Positions 12,617-24,137 of a stretch of 64,000 bases of DNA are shown piece by piece. Where the stretch lies: assembly GCF_036669915.1 (NCBI RefSeq), contig NC_089320.1, positions 5,499,491-5,563,490 of the forward strand. The letters are read 5' to 3'. Below the pieces are notes generated by a model. That model was not told where the DNA came from, did no database searches, and saw only the letters and a list, made by a program, of their open reading frames with translations. The first letter of the stretch is position 1; each line of letters starts with the position of its first letter. The translations under genes and the position numbers were made by a program. Source of the stretch: Pocillopora verrucosa. Its lineage: Eukaryota; Cnidaria; Anthozoa; Scleractinia; Pocilloporidae.

Positions 12617-14746
12617 TCACCTGTGGTGACCTTGTGAAACAAAGTTTTTGTTTAAGGGTGGAAGTTTAGTATCATGGTTTGTAATTGGTTAGAAGCTTCA
12701 GGTTTTTTTTCCTTCAATTTTTTTAATTTGATTCAAGGGAGAGATTTAAAAACAGTTAGAAGTTGAAACTCAATCCATTTTCCTTCAGGAAAGTTGGAGT
12801 AATTTTGCCTTGATTAACTGGTTGGTAATGATCTACCAGCATCTCAGTAGATTTCTGTCTGTGAACTTGAAGCTGTGCTACTGATTGTTTGAAGTTTGTT
12901 GGGTTTTTTTTCAGTGTTTTCTTTGCATTCTTTTCATTGATGTGGCATTAGTTTTAAGGTATTTTGTAGATTTTTTAAAAAAATACTATTTCTTAAACTT
13001 TGTTTACCTTTCACACTTGTTCAAGGTGTGTAAAAATGATATATAACCTTGTTGAGATAAAAACAGAATTTGTGATTCCTTTCTTTCCCCGTTTTCTTTT
13101 TCATTATTAAGTAAGTAACCTTATAGTAACAAAAAAGAAAACTTCAGTAAAAATATCAAGGAAAATTTACTAGATAAGAAACCTATGTGCAGTGCATACC
13201 TGTTTTGTGGAATTTAAGTATGGGTCGTGGAAAGTCATGGAAATTATTGAATGTGATAATTTTGAGAATGACTCTCGTAAAAAACCTCATTATATGATTA
13301 CATTTACTTGATTTTGGAAGCACTTTATTTTTTTAGGTTATGGGTAACATCTGTCATGGAAAATCAGGACTTGTTTTATTGACAACTCATGTAATTTTCC
13401 TTTCTGCTACTTAATAGTCATCTCAAGTTATTCAACAAGGATTTTTTTGTAATGTGAATTTGATTTTGTTAGAGAAAATGTGAGTTTCTGAAAAGTTTGA
13501 GAAAAAATAGTGGTAAAGGGTATCATGATTTGAGATTTCCATGCCTGTGTAAAATTGATTTCTGGGATTATTTTTGTGATTTTTCATTTTGTAATTGTTA
13601 TTATTTGTAATGAATTAAGTGAGAACTGAAGTCATGTTATCTTGTGTTAGCTTAGGGAAAGCTCAAACTTTTTTTACCACTGAAGATAGAGTTCAACTTT
13701 TTTTTTTTTGTATAAATTTAATAATATGACATTAAAATATGCTAGTAATGCCTTGAGTGTACATAAAAATAATGGTGCATTAGTTGTGCTTTGTGAGTTA
13801 CTTATCATACTCTGAAAATTAGTTTGGGTGAATTGTTGGTAGAAAAAATGCAACATCAGGAAAAATTAAAAAGAAAAAAAAAAGTATGTAAGGTTGAATA
13901 GAGGTTGTGATCACGATGGTATTGTAACTGTCGTAATAGCTTAAGATCTTTGATTTCTTTAACTCCCAAAAGTGATTAACATGTTAGTTCTCCTTGGAAT
14001 TCCAACAAGTTATCTTTGAAGAAGGTTATGAGAACAGACCAGCTTGTCAGCTCAAGGGAGAGTTTTTTGAAATAAGACCAAATTCTGCTGTCTTATTTGA
14101 AAGGAAAAGTATGGCAGTTGGCAGGGATAACTAATAATTTGATCATGGGAGTTAAAGAGGTTAAAGGCTATATATTGACTTGTGCAGGATTCGCAAAATG
14201 GGAAGTGTTGATCGATTTTGCGTCCGGTGGAACAAAAATTGTAGAATATATGTAGAGGCTGATGGTTAGTGGAAGTCAGTAGAGTTTGGTAAGACCTCAA
14301 AGCAATTTTTGTTCTAATAATACAAATATAATAAAAGCATTAACCTCCTATGTAAGGAAACATCATAACCATTAAACTGCTGCTATTATACAATATAAAA
14401 TTTGGTCCTGGCTTTTCACTCCTATCAAGAAGTGGCAACGTGTGATTTCGATATTGTTCAAGCCGTAATGTGCGAGTCATTAGCGTGCACCTGGCGAATT
14501 TTATGCAGACGTTCTTCAATTCTTGCCACCAACTTCCGCAGACCCGATTTATATCGCATCTAGAATTTATATGAAAAAAGAAATTTTTTTTAAAGTCAAA
14601 GTTCAACACCTCACTTACCTTCCTTGCTGTCTGTTTCCAGTTGAAGACAGCGTTCTCACTATTGCTGCACAGAATCTTTTCAATGTAGGTTATATTTTGG
14701 AATAATGAATTTGTCTGTCTTAGTCATCGAAAGCAGTGTTGCTAGC
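12617..14746. other. Calsyntenin 3' UTR and intergenic region
   Basis: The first AATAAA after the stop is at 14330-14335; an ATTAAA variant lies at 13731-13736. The 3' UTR is therefore about 1.1 or 1.7 kb. It contains one M2 element and nothing coding that I can support. Confidence 0.5.
13960..14165 (-). mobile_element. M2 MITE-like element in calsyntenin 3' flank
   Basis: Starts TTTAACTCCCAAAAGTGATT and ends ATCATGGGAGTTAAAG, giving paired termini. The interior is diverged. Confidence 0.65.
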
Positions 14747-14747
14747 A

Positions 14748-14815
14748 CCAACCAGATTGCAAAGGGTATGTTGCTCGCACCAATCAGATTCGTTAAATTC
14801 ACTCCCACCAATCAG
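14748..14815 (+). promoter_or_regulatory. Three CCAAT-box motifs upstream of the phosphatase gene
   Basis: CCAACCAG at 14748, CCAATCAG at 14780 and CCAATCAG at 14808 lie 390-460 bp before the start codon. The last two share the context CACCAATCAGATTCG, which suggests local duplication. NF-Y binds CCAAT in animal promoters; function here is inferred. Confidence 0.55.
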
Positions 14816-15162
14816 ATTCGCTATAGCCTGCGTGCAGACCAGCGCAAGACGGGCGTTACTTTGCTCTTGGGAATACTCGGGGAGAGATTAACCGGGGGAA
14901 CTGGGACCTCATTATCAGTGCCATAACCCTCGTCATGTGTTCTACACTCAGTCCTATTACCATCACTTATCGATCGATTTCGGACACTACCGTCTGTTTC
15001 CCGACGCTGTCAGCCGATTTCGGACGCATCCGCCTGTGTTTGGATATTAGACTGCAAACGTGGCGAGTGTGGTGCGCGTGATCAACGCGCGTTACTCGTG
15101 TTGATCACGGGCTTTTGAAAAGAGGGAAGTCCTGGGTTCCATTTCAACTCGGTTGCTTTCCA

Positions 15163-15198
15163 ATGTGTTTGAATGCCGAATTTTTCGACGGTACTTAA
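15163..15198 (+). promoter_or_regulatory. Short upstream ORF of the phosphatase gene
   Basis: The first ATG of the presumed leader opens an 11-codon out-of-frame ORF. It closes with TAA five bases before the main ATG at 15204, a layout that could favour reinitiation. It depends on a transcription start upstream of 15163. Confidence 0.4.
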
Positions 15199-15203
15199 AA
15201 ATA

Positions 15204-18200
15204 ATGATTCCTCTTACCATAGTTTCGATGAGAAGAAGATTTTATTACATGAAGTACAAATTCCAGAAAGCAGGCCGTCTCTGGAAAGGGATTATCTTTG
15301 CATCTTTCGGAGTATTACTATGGATTTGGGGTGAGTGCTTGAAAAAATATCCCCAGAGATTAAATTGATCAAAAACTAAAACTGGAAAATCCTTTTAATT
15401 TATTTTTACTAACTAGTTTTTAGAGCAGTTTACGGGACTTTGCTTGGAACATCTTGAACTCGATGGATAAGATTCTGAAAGAAGGAATCTTTGCCTTTCA
15501 TAACTCGACAACAGGTACCGTGCGGACTGATGCTAATTTCCGCAACCATATGACAGGCTGAAGAAGGAAATTCTCGTCATTTGAGCGTTTTCCTCAGTTA
15601 TCGTGAGAAATAATTGGCTGTAACAACTAATACGTAACAACTAATGCAGAGTCAACTCATTTATTCTGTTGTTTAGTAAATTTAAAATTTAATGCGATCG
15701 TAAAATTGTTCATTCAGACTTAAAAGTTATTTAAAAGTAAAGTTGTTTCGAAATAACTAAGTTTAGGAAGTTGTTGTTTTGCATTAGGGAAAGAAATTGT
15801 CTAATTATTTTTCAAAGATATTATCACCCTTTCCACTCCCTAAAGAAAATTAATCTAGTGTGATGGGAAATAAAATACTTCATGGACATGATAAACTCTG
15901 TACAAAGAATTAGAAGCAAGAGAAGCGTCAACTTAGTGATCTTGGGATGTGAAGGTTAGGTCTCTACTCTAGCCTGGTGGCCCATCCAGCAGTAGCTTTA
16001 ACCCTTTACACCCTAACATCAGTACGCATATTCTCCATACTGTTTTCTTAACATTTCCTAAGGTGCTGACAAGGAGAATTTATCTAACAATCTAGAGCTT
16101 ATTTAGTTGGTGATCAGTTCCTTTATTCTCCTGACCTTAATGTTTGATTCAGGGGTGATATGGTAAGGAGAAATTAGATGCCAGTCACTCTTAGGGGTTA
16201 TAGGGTTACATCCCAGTTTCCAAAGCATAGTAAAGCCACTTGAAGTCTAACTACTTCCCTCTGAATGGGATGCTAGTTTATTGCAAGGTTACCCCCCAAC
16301 ATTTCATTAACCTTTGTACCAGGGCTAAAAATTGGCAGTCGCATGGTTGCCAGTGGTGATTTAAACTGACTAGGGCCACCAAAAGTTAAGGTTTAAATGC
16401 CCAATGTGAAACTATGCCACAGAATTTTGAAAAAAATAGAACTCAATATGTAACTTAATTGGACTACCTTTCTCTTTGTTTCTTTGCCTGGACTCTAAGA
16501 TCATTCATTTTAGTGAATTTTTATTTCTGAAGTGGAAATTCCGAGCTGTTTTAACAGTGATTTCAAGAGTGATCCACATTCACAACATATATATGCCATT
16601 TTGATTTTGTGGTTGCCATGTGGCTCTGGGCTTTTGTGTTCTTTCCTTTTAATTAATGCTCCATTAAAAAACCATGGGGCATTTATTCAAGTTTTTCATT
16701 TTAATCTAGTGGAAATTGAGGGCAACTAATTTTGGGATGATAAGCCACTAAGAATTCAAGGAAACTGGCCCGACTGGCCACCAAGCACTGGAGTTAATTT
16801 TTAGCTCTGTTGTACCCATTTATACTCCTGGGTGGAGAGAAGCACTGTCAGGGTAAAGTGTTTTTCTTAAGAACACAACACAATGACTTGGAAAAGATCT
16901 TGAACCCAGACCTCTTGACCCAGAGTCCAGTACACTGACCATTAGATCACCACATTTCCCATGATCCTGGAGTGAGGCTGGTGTTAACCCTTTACCCCTT
17001 AACATCAGTATGCATATTCTCCATACTGTTCTCCATATGTATCTAAAGAGGCTGACCAGGAGAATTTGTTTAACAATCAAGAGCTGCTTTAGTTGGTGAT
17101 CGTCTCCTCTATTCTCATAACTTTCATGTTTGATTCAGGGATGATATAGTAAGGAGAAATTAGATGCTAGTCACTCTTAGGGACTAAAGGGTTAAATCAG
17201 GATATGTTATAAGATTAAGAAAACACACCATTACATATACTAATTTAAATACTGCTATTTTTGACAGTGTGGAATTCATCCAAGTCACCATCCTCTTCTG
17301 ATGAAACAATATCACCAGGGATGATATTTTCAAGCAAAGTACAACAATATATTTCACACTATTGTAACTTTCCCATGCAAACTTCTGGTAGGGAAGGATT
17401 GTTAAACTTGGAGAGTCATCTTAGCCAACAACGCTTTCAACTAGAAATGACGCAGGTACTTATTCGGCATGGAGACAGAGCCCCTGCCATATATGTCCCA
17501 AACACAGACAATAGCAACTATGATTTTGATTGTACATTCAAAACTTCTGATTACAACAACAAGAAAATGTTTGAAGAATATTCACAATCAACGAGACATA
17601 TTTCCCCACGTGAATTTGTGAGAAATGTGAGAACAAGCTTTCACCTGGTACCAACACCAGGAAGCCGGTGTAAAATTGGTCAACTGACTCAGAGAGGTTT
17701 TCTTCAGCATTTTGCTCTTGGAAAACACATGAGAACAGCTTACAAAACCTTAATAGATTCTGGTATTGAGTCTAGCAATCTCCATGTGCGATCAACCCAG
17801 GTAACAAGATGCGTACAAAGTGCAGCTGCCTTTCTTTATGGCTTGTTAACAAAGGATGCCATTATGAATGGTAAGCAATTACTTTTAAAAATCCTTCTTT
17901 ACTGATTCATTCCCAAGATTTCTTAAGCAATTCTTCTCACTGTCTGCCATTCAATTCTTCTGATTTTAGTTTGGAGAATTTGGTATTGGATCCACTAATA
18001 ATCTACTAATTGATATTTTTCTGTATTCTCATCACCTGTCTGCTTGATACTGTATTGATATTGTAAGGAGAAATTCTGTCTTGGTCTCTCTTGAGAGTTT
18101 AAGGGTTAAGCTATTATGGCCTTAACTTTACTTTTGATCATTGCTTTTTTGAGTGCCATCAAGCTTAAGACAGGTTTTACTGACCTAGTCGTGTAATTCA

Positions 18201-19696
18201 CTCTAGACCTTGGAGGGCGTAGAGGGGTCTGTTCTTTTTTTCCGTAGGGAGGGTTATGCTTTTAAAAGAAATGAGAGATTAGAGTTTACCTCTTGAGAGT
18301 CTGGATTCCTTAGAGTGGCACAACAAACACCATATAATTGTAGAGATTAATTGAAATGATTCTTGTTTTAACATTACAGAAAGGGTAACCATCAACATTA
18401 CTTCAAACGGTTGGTTCCAAGAAGATGACAATGGAACTCCCTATAAGTGTCTGTCATTGGGGAGTCGTTGGCATCAGTACAAACGGAGAAGTGACTACAT
18501 CTCAGGCTCTGCTGCAATAGAACCAGTAATGCAGGAGTTTTCACGGCTTTTGAGGACTCCAAGGCCATCTCTAACAACTATTGGATTGTAAGAATTAGTC
18601 TCTCTAAAATATAGTTTTGTGTCCTTCAATGAGCATTTTTATTGCATACAGGATCTGAAGTTTACCCTTTCACTCCCAAGATATCTTTGGTAATTCTCCT
18701 TACTATGTGCCATACAATTCTGGTGATGTTAGTTATGAGAAATTTGGTATTGGATCAATTAACAATCCTTTAATTGATATTTTTCTTTATTCTCATCAAT
18801 TGTCTGCTTGATATTATATTGATACTGCAAGGAGAAATTCTGTCCTGGTCACTCACTTGTAAAGAGCTTTACTTTCAGTCACTTGTTGTAGTGACTTTTG
18901 CAGAGCTGATGACTCAATTTTGTTTCTTGGAATCACAGGATCATTGGTTTTTACTCTATTCACTGAATTTTCTTATTATACTTTGCACAGTTCTTCCACA
19001 AATTCACCATAATGTCACTTTGATTAAGTTTAGGAAACAAGATGCAAAATGTGTTTGATGCCCTGATTGTATAGAAATCTGCAACCCTTTGATTAGTTCA
19101 TTTTTAAATTCAAAATACTTTTATTTTATTATTGCAGTTTGACTGATGTAATATACACTCGTTACTGCCATAATCTTCCTCTCCCTTGTGGGCCTGGAGG
19201 TTGTGTGTCACCTTTGTTAGCAGCCCAGGCAATGGATTTTGCCACATGGGCTTTTACACAGAATTATACTGCAATAGCTGATGTGGCGTCTCATCCAATG
19301 TTGATCCAGATGGCAAAAAGAATGTTTGACAAGACTCGACAAAAATCTGCTCTTAAATTTGTACTGTACAGTGGTCATGACAGCACTGTTACGCCACTTC
19401 TGATAAATCTTGGAGTTCATGATGATACAAGATTGACTCCATATGCTACAGGTGTGGTATTTGAACTATGGAGGGACACTCTTGCAGACACCTCAGCACA
19501 AAAAGATTCTGCAGATGGTTTTTATTTCCGAGTTCTTGTTAACGGAGAGGTAGTCACCAACAAAATGAAATTTTGTGGTGATTCATTGCTCAAAGATGAA
19601 CTTTGTCCTGTGAGGGAATTAATTTCATGGCTTTCTGATGGTGAAGGTTTTGAACAAATGGACAAGAAATACAAGTTACTTTGTTCAACAACTTGA
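15204..19696 (+). CDS. PXYLP1: 2-phosphoxylose phosphatase 1-like histidine acid phosphatase
   Basis: Exons 15204-15330, 17268-17870, 18380-18587 and 19138-19696 give 498 aa. A basic N-terminus and a membrane segment (about 29-44, GIIFASFGVLLWIW) predict a type II signal anchor, as in Golgi PXYLP1. The luminal domain has the catalytic LIRHGDRAP (R109, H110) and the distal YSGHDSTVTP (H393, D394), the two signatures of histidine acid phosphatases. CHNLPLPCGPGGC resembles the PXYLP1 segment CHNVSFPCTRNGC. In vertebrates PXYLP1 removes 2-O-phosphate from xylose of the glycosaminoglycan linker, permitting chain elongation. The start is the first in-frame ATG; M9 at 15228 is an alternative. AATAAA follows at 19785. 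Human PXYLP1 is 480 aa. A general prostatic-type acid phosphatase is the main alternative. Confidence 0.87.
15998..16207 (+). mobile_element. M3 MITE-like element, near intact
   Basis: Begins TTAACCCTTTACACCCTAAC and ends CTTAGGGGTTATAGGGTTA, so the terminal inverted repeats are visible. It sits in intron 1 of the phosphatase gene and appears to interrupt SINE-like sequence. Confidence 0.85.
16230..16345 (-). mobile_element. SINE 3'-part fragment
   Basis: GAATGGGATGCTAGTTTATT followed by GCAAGGTTACCCCCC and a TTTGTACC box resembles the body of tRNA-derived SINEs of marine invertebrates. This is recalled resemblance only. Confidence 0.4.
16745..16975 (-). mobile_element. tRNA-derived SINE
   Basis: Read on the minus strand, GTGATCTAATGGTCAGTGTA (A-box-like) is followed by GGTCTGGGTTCAAGATC (B-box-like). 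Then comes a body with GTTGTGTTCTTAAG, CTCTCCACCCAGGAGTATAA and ATGGGTA. The two pol III boxes and the conserved body identify a SINE. Confidence 0.65.
16984..17195 (+). mobile_element. M3 MITE-like element, near intact
   Basis: TTAACCCTTTACCCCTTAAC at the left and GGGACTAAAGGGTTAA at the right. It ends about 70 bp before exon 2 of the phosphatase gene. Confidence 0.85.
17908..18110 (+). mobile_element. M1 MITE-like element
   Basis: M1 signatures TTTGGAGAATTTGGTATTGG, TTGATATTTTTC and GTCTGCTTGATA; right end TTTAAGGGTTAA. Intron 2 of the phosphatase gene. Confidence 0.8.
18662..18862 (+). mobile_element. M1 MITE-like element
   Basis: CCCTTTCACTCCCAAGATAT at the left, with the full M1 interior. 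The right terminus is lost after GTCACTCACTTG. Confidence 0.75.
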
Positions 19697-19784
19697 TTCT
19701 GGCCAATGTAAATATACAAGTTCTTTTTATTTATTTATATCCACATCATTGTTGGCATTGTACTTTTTGGACAGTCTGGTAACA

Positions 19785-19790
19785 AATAAA
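19785..19790 (+). terminator. Poly(A) signal of the phosphatase gene
   Basis: AATAAA 89 nt after the stop codon. Confidence 0.7.
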
Positions 19791-19799
19791 CATCTACAA

Positions 19800-21590
19800 C
19801 CCTCTCCTGACAGATGATGTACACGGTTAGCTTAAAAGGTAAGTTTCCAGTACAACAGGTGACTGCAGAAGCACTGTTACCCTCCCCACCCTTACCAAAA
19901 GTTTTTGTCAGGGTTTCTTTTGACAGTACTCCATCACCACTCTTTTAAGAATACAACAAATTGACCAATAACCTGCCAAGGGAATCAACTTGAACCACAG
20001 GAAGCCAAGTGGTCATTCTAAACTATAGTGTTATGCGTTTATCAATTTAAAGCTATAAAATCTCTACCCAAATCCTTGCCACCCCCCCCCCCCGCATTTG
20101 AACACTGCACCCCTCTAGGGGAAAAATCGTTCACCAATGCCCCACCCAAATGTCAGATTTAATGTTTTTTTTTTCAGTTCCTCCACATTCTTTATAGGAC
20201 ATTCCCAGAAAAATTGAAACATTTTATTTTATTCCACTGAATTGTTGTTTTTACCAAGAGCCATACTGGAGACTAAGTAACACAAGAATTCTGAGGAAAG
20301 CTTTTTTTTTTTCTTAAATCCTACATCTTTTTCTTAGTTTCCAAATGCATTTACATTTCTCCATACAAAATTTCTTGTGTAATAATGATATAGTGTAGAT
20401 GTGGCTGCATATCAACCTTGAGCTATCTGTGCCTGAACCAACCATTCACAAGTCAAAAGTGGCTCTGTAGATGTTGGGTGTCATCTAGTTTTGTTGTGGA
20501 TTGTGGATTCTTCATGAAAATTGTAATGATGTGGACAATTAAAAAAAAAAACCAAAAAAAAACAGGCCATACATTAACATTGTTACTTAAATCAATATGG
20601 TTAATAGAAAGTAATTGTTTATTGCTTTAAAAATTCAAAACAACTCCTGTGTTCATATAAAATATCAGAAATGGAGATTCCAAAAGCTCTATCAGCTAAA
20701 TTATGATTAAAATGCCCTTGAAGAGTATTAATTGTGAGATAATTGAATTTTCATGCAGAAAAAATTCAATCTTCTTGTTATCGGAATCACTAAGTAACAA
20801 AAAACCTTAACAATAAAAAAATTCATGTAAAATGTTAATATCAACACTGCCTAGTAATCCCTTGCAATGGTAGTTGTGCCAAATTTGAAACTAAAGCAAT
20901 AATTTCAATGATTATTACATAACCATTTCTTCTTAATTCTGTTAGTTCAGCTTATTAATTTAAAAATATCCTTTATCTCTCCCTGTCTGGTAAAAATATA
21001 CTGGTCTAATTTAAAGTCACTCTTTCAGCTTTTTAACAAGTTTTCCTATTATGAAACTATTACTAAGACTCAAAGAGCAAACTAACTGATAGAAAATTAC
21101 TTGTTATATCCTTAATTCCCACAGGTGACCAAGAGAGAATTTCTCCTTACAATATCAATACAGTATCTCACAGACAAGTGACGAGAGAAAAGAAAAGTAT
21201 CACCAAGGGGATTGTTTGTTGATCCAAAACCAAATTCTCCAAATTAACATGTTGAGAATCGTATGACAAACTCTATAGAGAATTACTAAGAGGTCTTGGA
21301 AATGAAAGAAATCTGGTATAAGCTAACACCTTGTTATACTGTTCAACATGCAGAACTTATAAATTTTATTAATTTGTAATAATTTGTCCTATTGAATTAA
21401 TCTCGTGTGCAATCAAAGTCAAGCCAGACTTCAAAATGGAAAACAGCTTTTATTAAAAATTCACCAAAATAAAAATTGGGTATATTAAGTGGTGCTAAAA
21501 ACAGCACCAGAGCTGTAACAGTAAAACTGAATTGCTTGTAATTTCTTCTTGTGTTTTAAAAAGTTAATTGAAAACCACACTGTTAAATCA
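19800..21590. other. Convergent intergenic region
   Basis: The two flanking genes end toward each other here. It holds poly(C) at about 20079-20094, several poly(A/T) runs and one M1 copy. TTTATT at 21448-21453 reads as AATAAA for the minus-strand EF-hand gene. No coding exon seen. Confidence 0.55.
21112..21302 (-). mobile_element. M1 MITE-like element
   Basis: Minus M1 copy with GTGACCAAGAGAGAATTTCT and TTGATCCAAAACCAAATTCT. The terminal GGGTTAA is worn. Confidence 0.7.
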
Positions 21591-21593
21591 ATT

Positions 21594-21804
21594 TAACCCT
21601 TTACCTTCCCAGAATTGATTAACGTAGAAATTCCTCCTTACAACATCCATATATTAAACAACAAACAAGTAATGAAAATACTCAAACTTGTAAGATAGAA
21701 GTTATTTTGATTTAAAATCAAATTCTCCTAACTAAGTTACAAGTAAAAATGTAGCCATTAGAGGAAAGAATTAACTATCAGATCTTGGGAGTCAAAGGGT
21801 TAAA
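21594..21804 (-). mobile_element. M2 MITE-like element in the EF-hand gene 3' UTR
   Basis: Paired ends TTTAACCCTTTACC and GAGTCAAAGGGTTAAAG. It lies 16 bp beyond the stop codon of the EFHD2-like gene, so most of the early 3' UTR is element sequence. Confidence 0.8.
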
Positions 21805-21820
21805 GGCAAGCATGTTGCAT

Positions 21821-24137
21821 TTAATGGGCTCCAAAAGCTGCTTGCTTAGCCTTGAAAGCTTGCTTTCTGGCTTTGGCCTCCTCTGCTTCCTTTTTTCTTT
21901 CTTCTTGTTCTTGGCGAATTTCAGCTTCAAACTTGTTTGATGCTGTTTGTTCTTTCACCTTGGCTTCGAAAAACTTAGCTGCACCCCCCACACCTACTTC
22001 ATCCACATTGACCTCAGCAAGTCTAGCTAGGGCACTCAAACCTGAGTCTTCCAGAAGTTCACCAGCTGCAGCTTTGCGGAAGATCAAGAGAAACTGCAAA
22101 ATGAACAAATAATTCAGTCATTACCATAGCATCATATGTCTGATAGTTATTAAATGTTTTGAAAGGTTGAGAAAAACTTGAATGGCTCCTAGCTTTATAT
22201 TGTTAACCCTTTAACTCCCAAGATCTGATTGTTAATTCTCCCCTCTAGTTACTACATGTTTCCTTGTAAATTAGTTCCGAGAAGTGAGTGAACATTGTAA
22301 AGGGTTAAAAGACTAATCAAAGATTCTTCAAAGACCACAGTAGAAGTTATTGAAGTTTCAAAAATCCTCAAGAATCTTATGGAGATCTCTAAAAAAATTA
22401 TTGGTGAGCAGCACTTACCTCCCTGAATGAGACTTTTCCATCATTATCTTCATCAATTTCTGCTATCATGGCTTTCAGTCCAACATGTGTTTGAGGAGCC
22501 CCTAATTTTTCCATCATCTGCTTCATTTCCATAAGATCCAGAAAGTGATCATTTTTTACATCATACCTGAAGTAAAAAAAAATTAATGATTAATACAACT
22601 TGACTATCATCTGGAAAAGAGCCCTGTCCTGCTCTCTTCTATAAAATGGAGAAGGACTGAGGGAGGAGGTCTGGACTTGCAGACACAAAATTTAACCCTT
22701 CCACTTCTAGGGTAGAAAAAAAATTATTCTTAAAATATGTTTTTAATTTTCAAGCAAAAAGATTACAAGAAGAAAAGAAAAAATCAACTAGAGGATGTTG
22801 TTAAATTTTATACCCAATTCTTAGAGCTAAAAATGATAAGAAAACACATGTTATACAGTCAAGAGTAATGATGTTTAGATCTTGTCGGTGAAAGTTAGTT
22901 CTCCATTTTGTTTACTGTACATTCCTTGTAAATCGTTGGGAGAACCTGGAGTCATGTCAAAAAAACATCCTCCAATTAATATGATTCTCACTTCTCCCTA
23001 CCTGATTGCTAGATAATGTAGTGATAATGAAAAGAGAAATAACAGTCACTCATGATTTCCAGGTGTACATCTTATCTAACTGCCACAAAAAAATTGCCAG
23101 ACATATAGAAGCTCAAGATCACACAGTTTCTACTGTTGTTATAATCATAATCAAAGTCCTTGAAGCTAAATCAAGTTTTTCCCCCTTCATTTTCCGTCTA
23201 TTTCCTCATCTTCTTCTTCCTCTTCCTCTTCAAATACTCTCCACTTCTCGTCCTCATCTTTGCTATCACCCCTTAGTCAAGGAAAGAGAATGCCCCTCTA
23301 ATTGTAGCCAAGCTAATGTTAATTAATTGTCAACTTCCTCTATAATCCTCTGATCAGAATTCAATGTCGTTTAAAAGATCTCCTTCGGAATTGTATACCT
23401 AACAAATATGACTATGTAAGTTTGTCTCGAATTTAATCCCGGAACACAAATTGTTGAAGGAACTTGCAATTAAAACTGGGATCTGGTCTCCCGCTGCTCC
23501 AATATTCTGCGATTTTTACAACAAAATTAAAAACAGTTTTCAACGTTTTCAATAATTTTATTTGAATCATTTTTGAAAGGAAGTCATAACATGATGTTCT
23601 CAGTCACAAAAGAAAAAAAATTTGCATACGACTTCCATCAAAACATAATTTTAAAAAATTAACCGGAGCAAGGCTAGATGCTCTTTTGGGTGAAACAAGG
23701 AGATATTGTTGCCTCAGAAATGTAAGAGCAGCAGATCGATATAATAAAGCAATTCTCTCAGAGAGGAATTAAATATTAGTTTCGAAACTAGGAAGTGCCT
23801 CATCGAGTACGTGTGACCTGTGAAATTAAAACCCCAAGTGCTATCAATTACGGATAAGATGGCACGGAATGAGAAAACAGAACAGTTACTATTCCCCCTG
23901 GGCTAACAGAGGCCAATCCTTATCGTAACTCTTCTTCTTTGTAAACAAGAGCTTTGTAAAATGAACCTACACTCACTTCTTGAACATCTTTTCGAAATCC
24001 TTAATCTGCTTCCTAGTAAATTCTTTGAACTCAGTGTAAGGATTGAAGACTTGTAGCTGCCGTCTTGGCGCGTCTTCGTCTTCATTCAAGGCCTGGCGAC
24101 GGGCAAGCTTGTTGGCCAGTTCGTTTGTTTCCGACAT
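21821..24137 (-). CDS. EFHD2: Swiprosin-like EF-hand protein (EFHD1/2 family)
   Basis: Exons 24137-23977, 22566-22419 and 22093-21821 give 193 aa. VFNPYTEFKEFTRKQIKDFE (about 30-49) is the family signature before two EF-hands with loops at 56-67 and 92-103. Next is FLLIFRKAAAGEL, nearly as in human EFHD2, then a charged coiled coil (about 155-190) rich in E, K and A. Swiprosins are Ca2+-responsive actin-binding adaptors. The second loop (DEDNDGKVSFRE) is canonical. The first (DVKNDHFLDLME) has His for the usual Gly at position 6 and Lys at position 3, so its Ca2+ affinity may be altered. The protein is shorter than the roughly 240-aa vertebrate forms because it lacks most of their disordered N-terminal region. 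Two inverted CCAAT boxes (ATTGG at about 24290 and 24330) lie upstream of the start. Confidence 0.93.
22204..22309 (+). mobile_element. M2 element, internally deleted, both ends present
   Basis: TTAACCCTTTAACTCCCAAG at the left and TGTAAAGGGTTAA at the right within about 106 bp. The middle half of M2 is missing. Intron 2 of the EFHD2-like gene. Confidence 0.75.
22693..22910 (-). mobile_element. Degraded M1 element
   Basis: TTTAACCCTTCCACTTCTAG at the left and GTTTAGATCTTG near the right. The interior retains AAAATCAACTAGAGGATG and ATACCCAATTCTTAG. Low similarity. Confidence 0.45.

Noticed and set aside
15153-15203. Extended N-terminus of the phosphatase beginning LSNVFECRIF
   Set aside because: The apparent start is TTG, not ATG. 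The first in-frame ATG is 15204.
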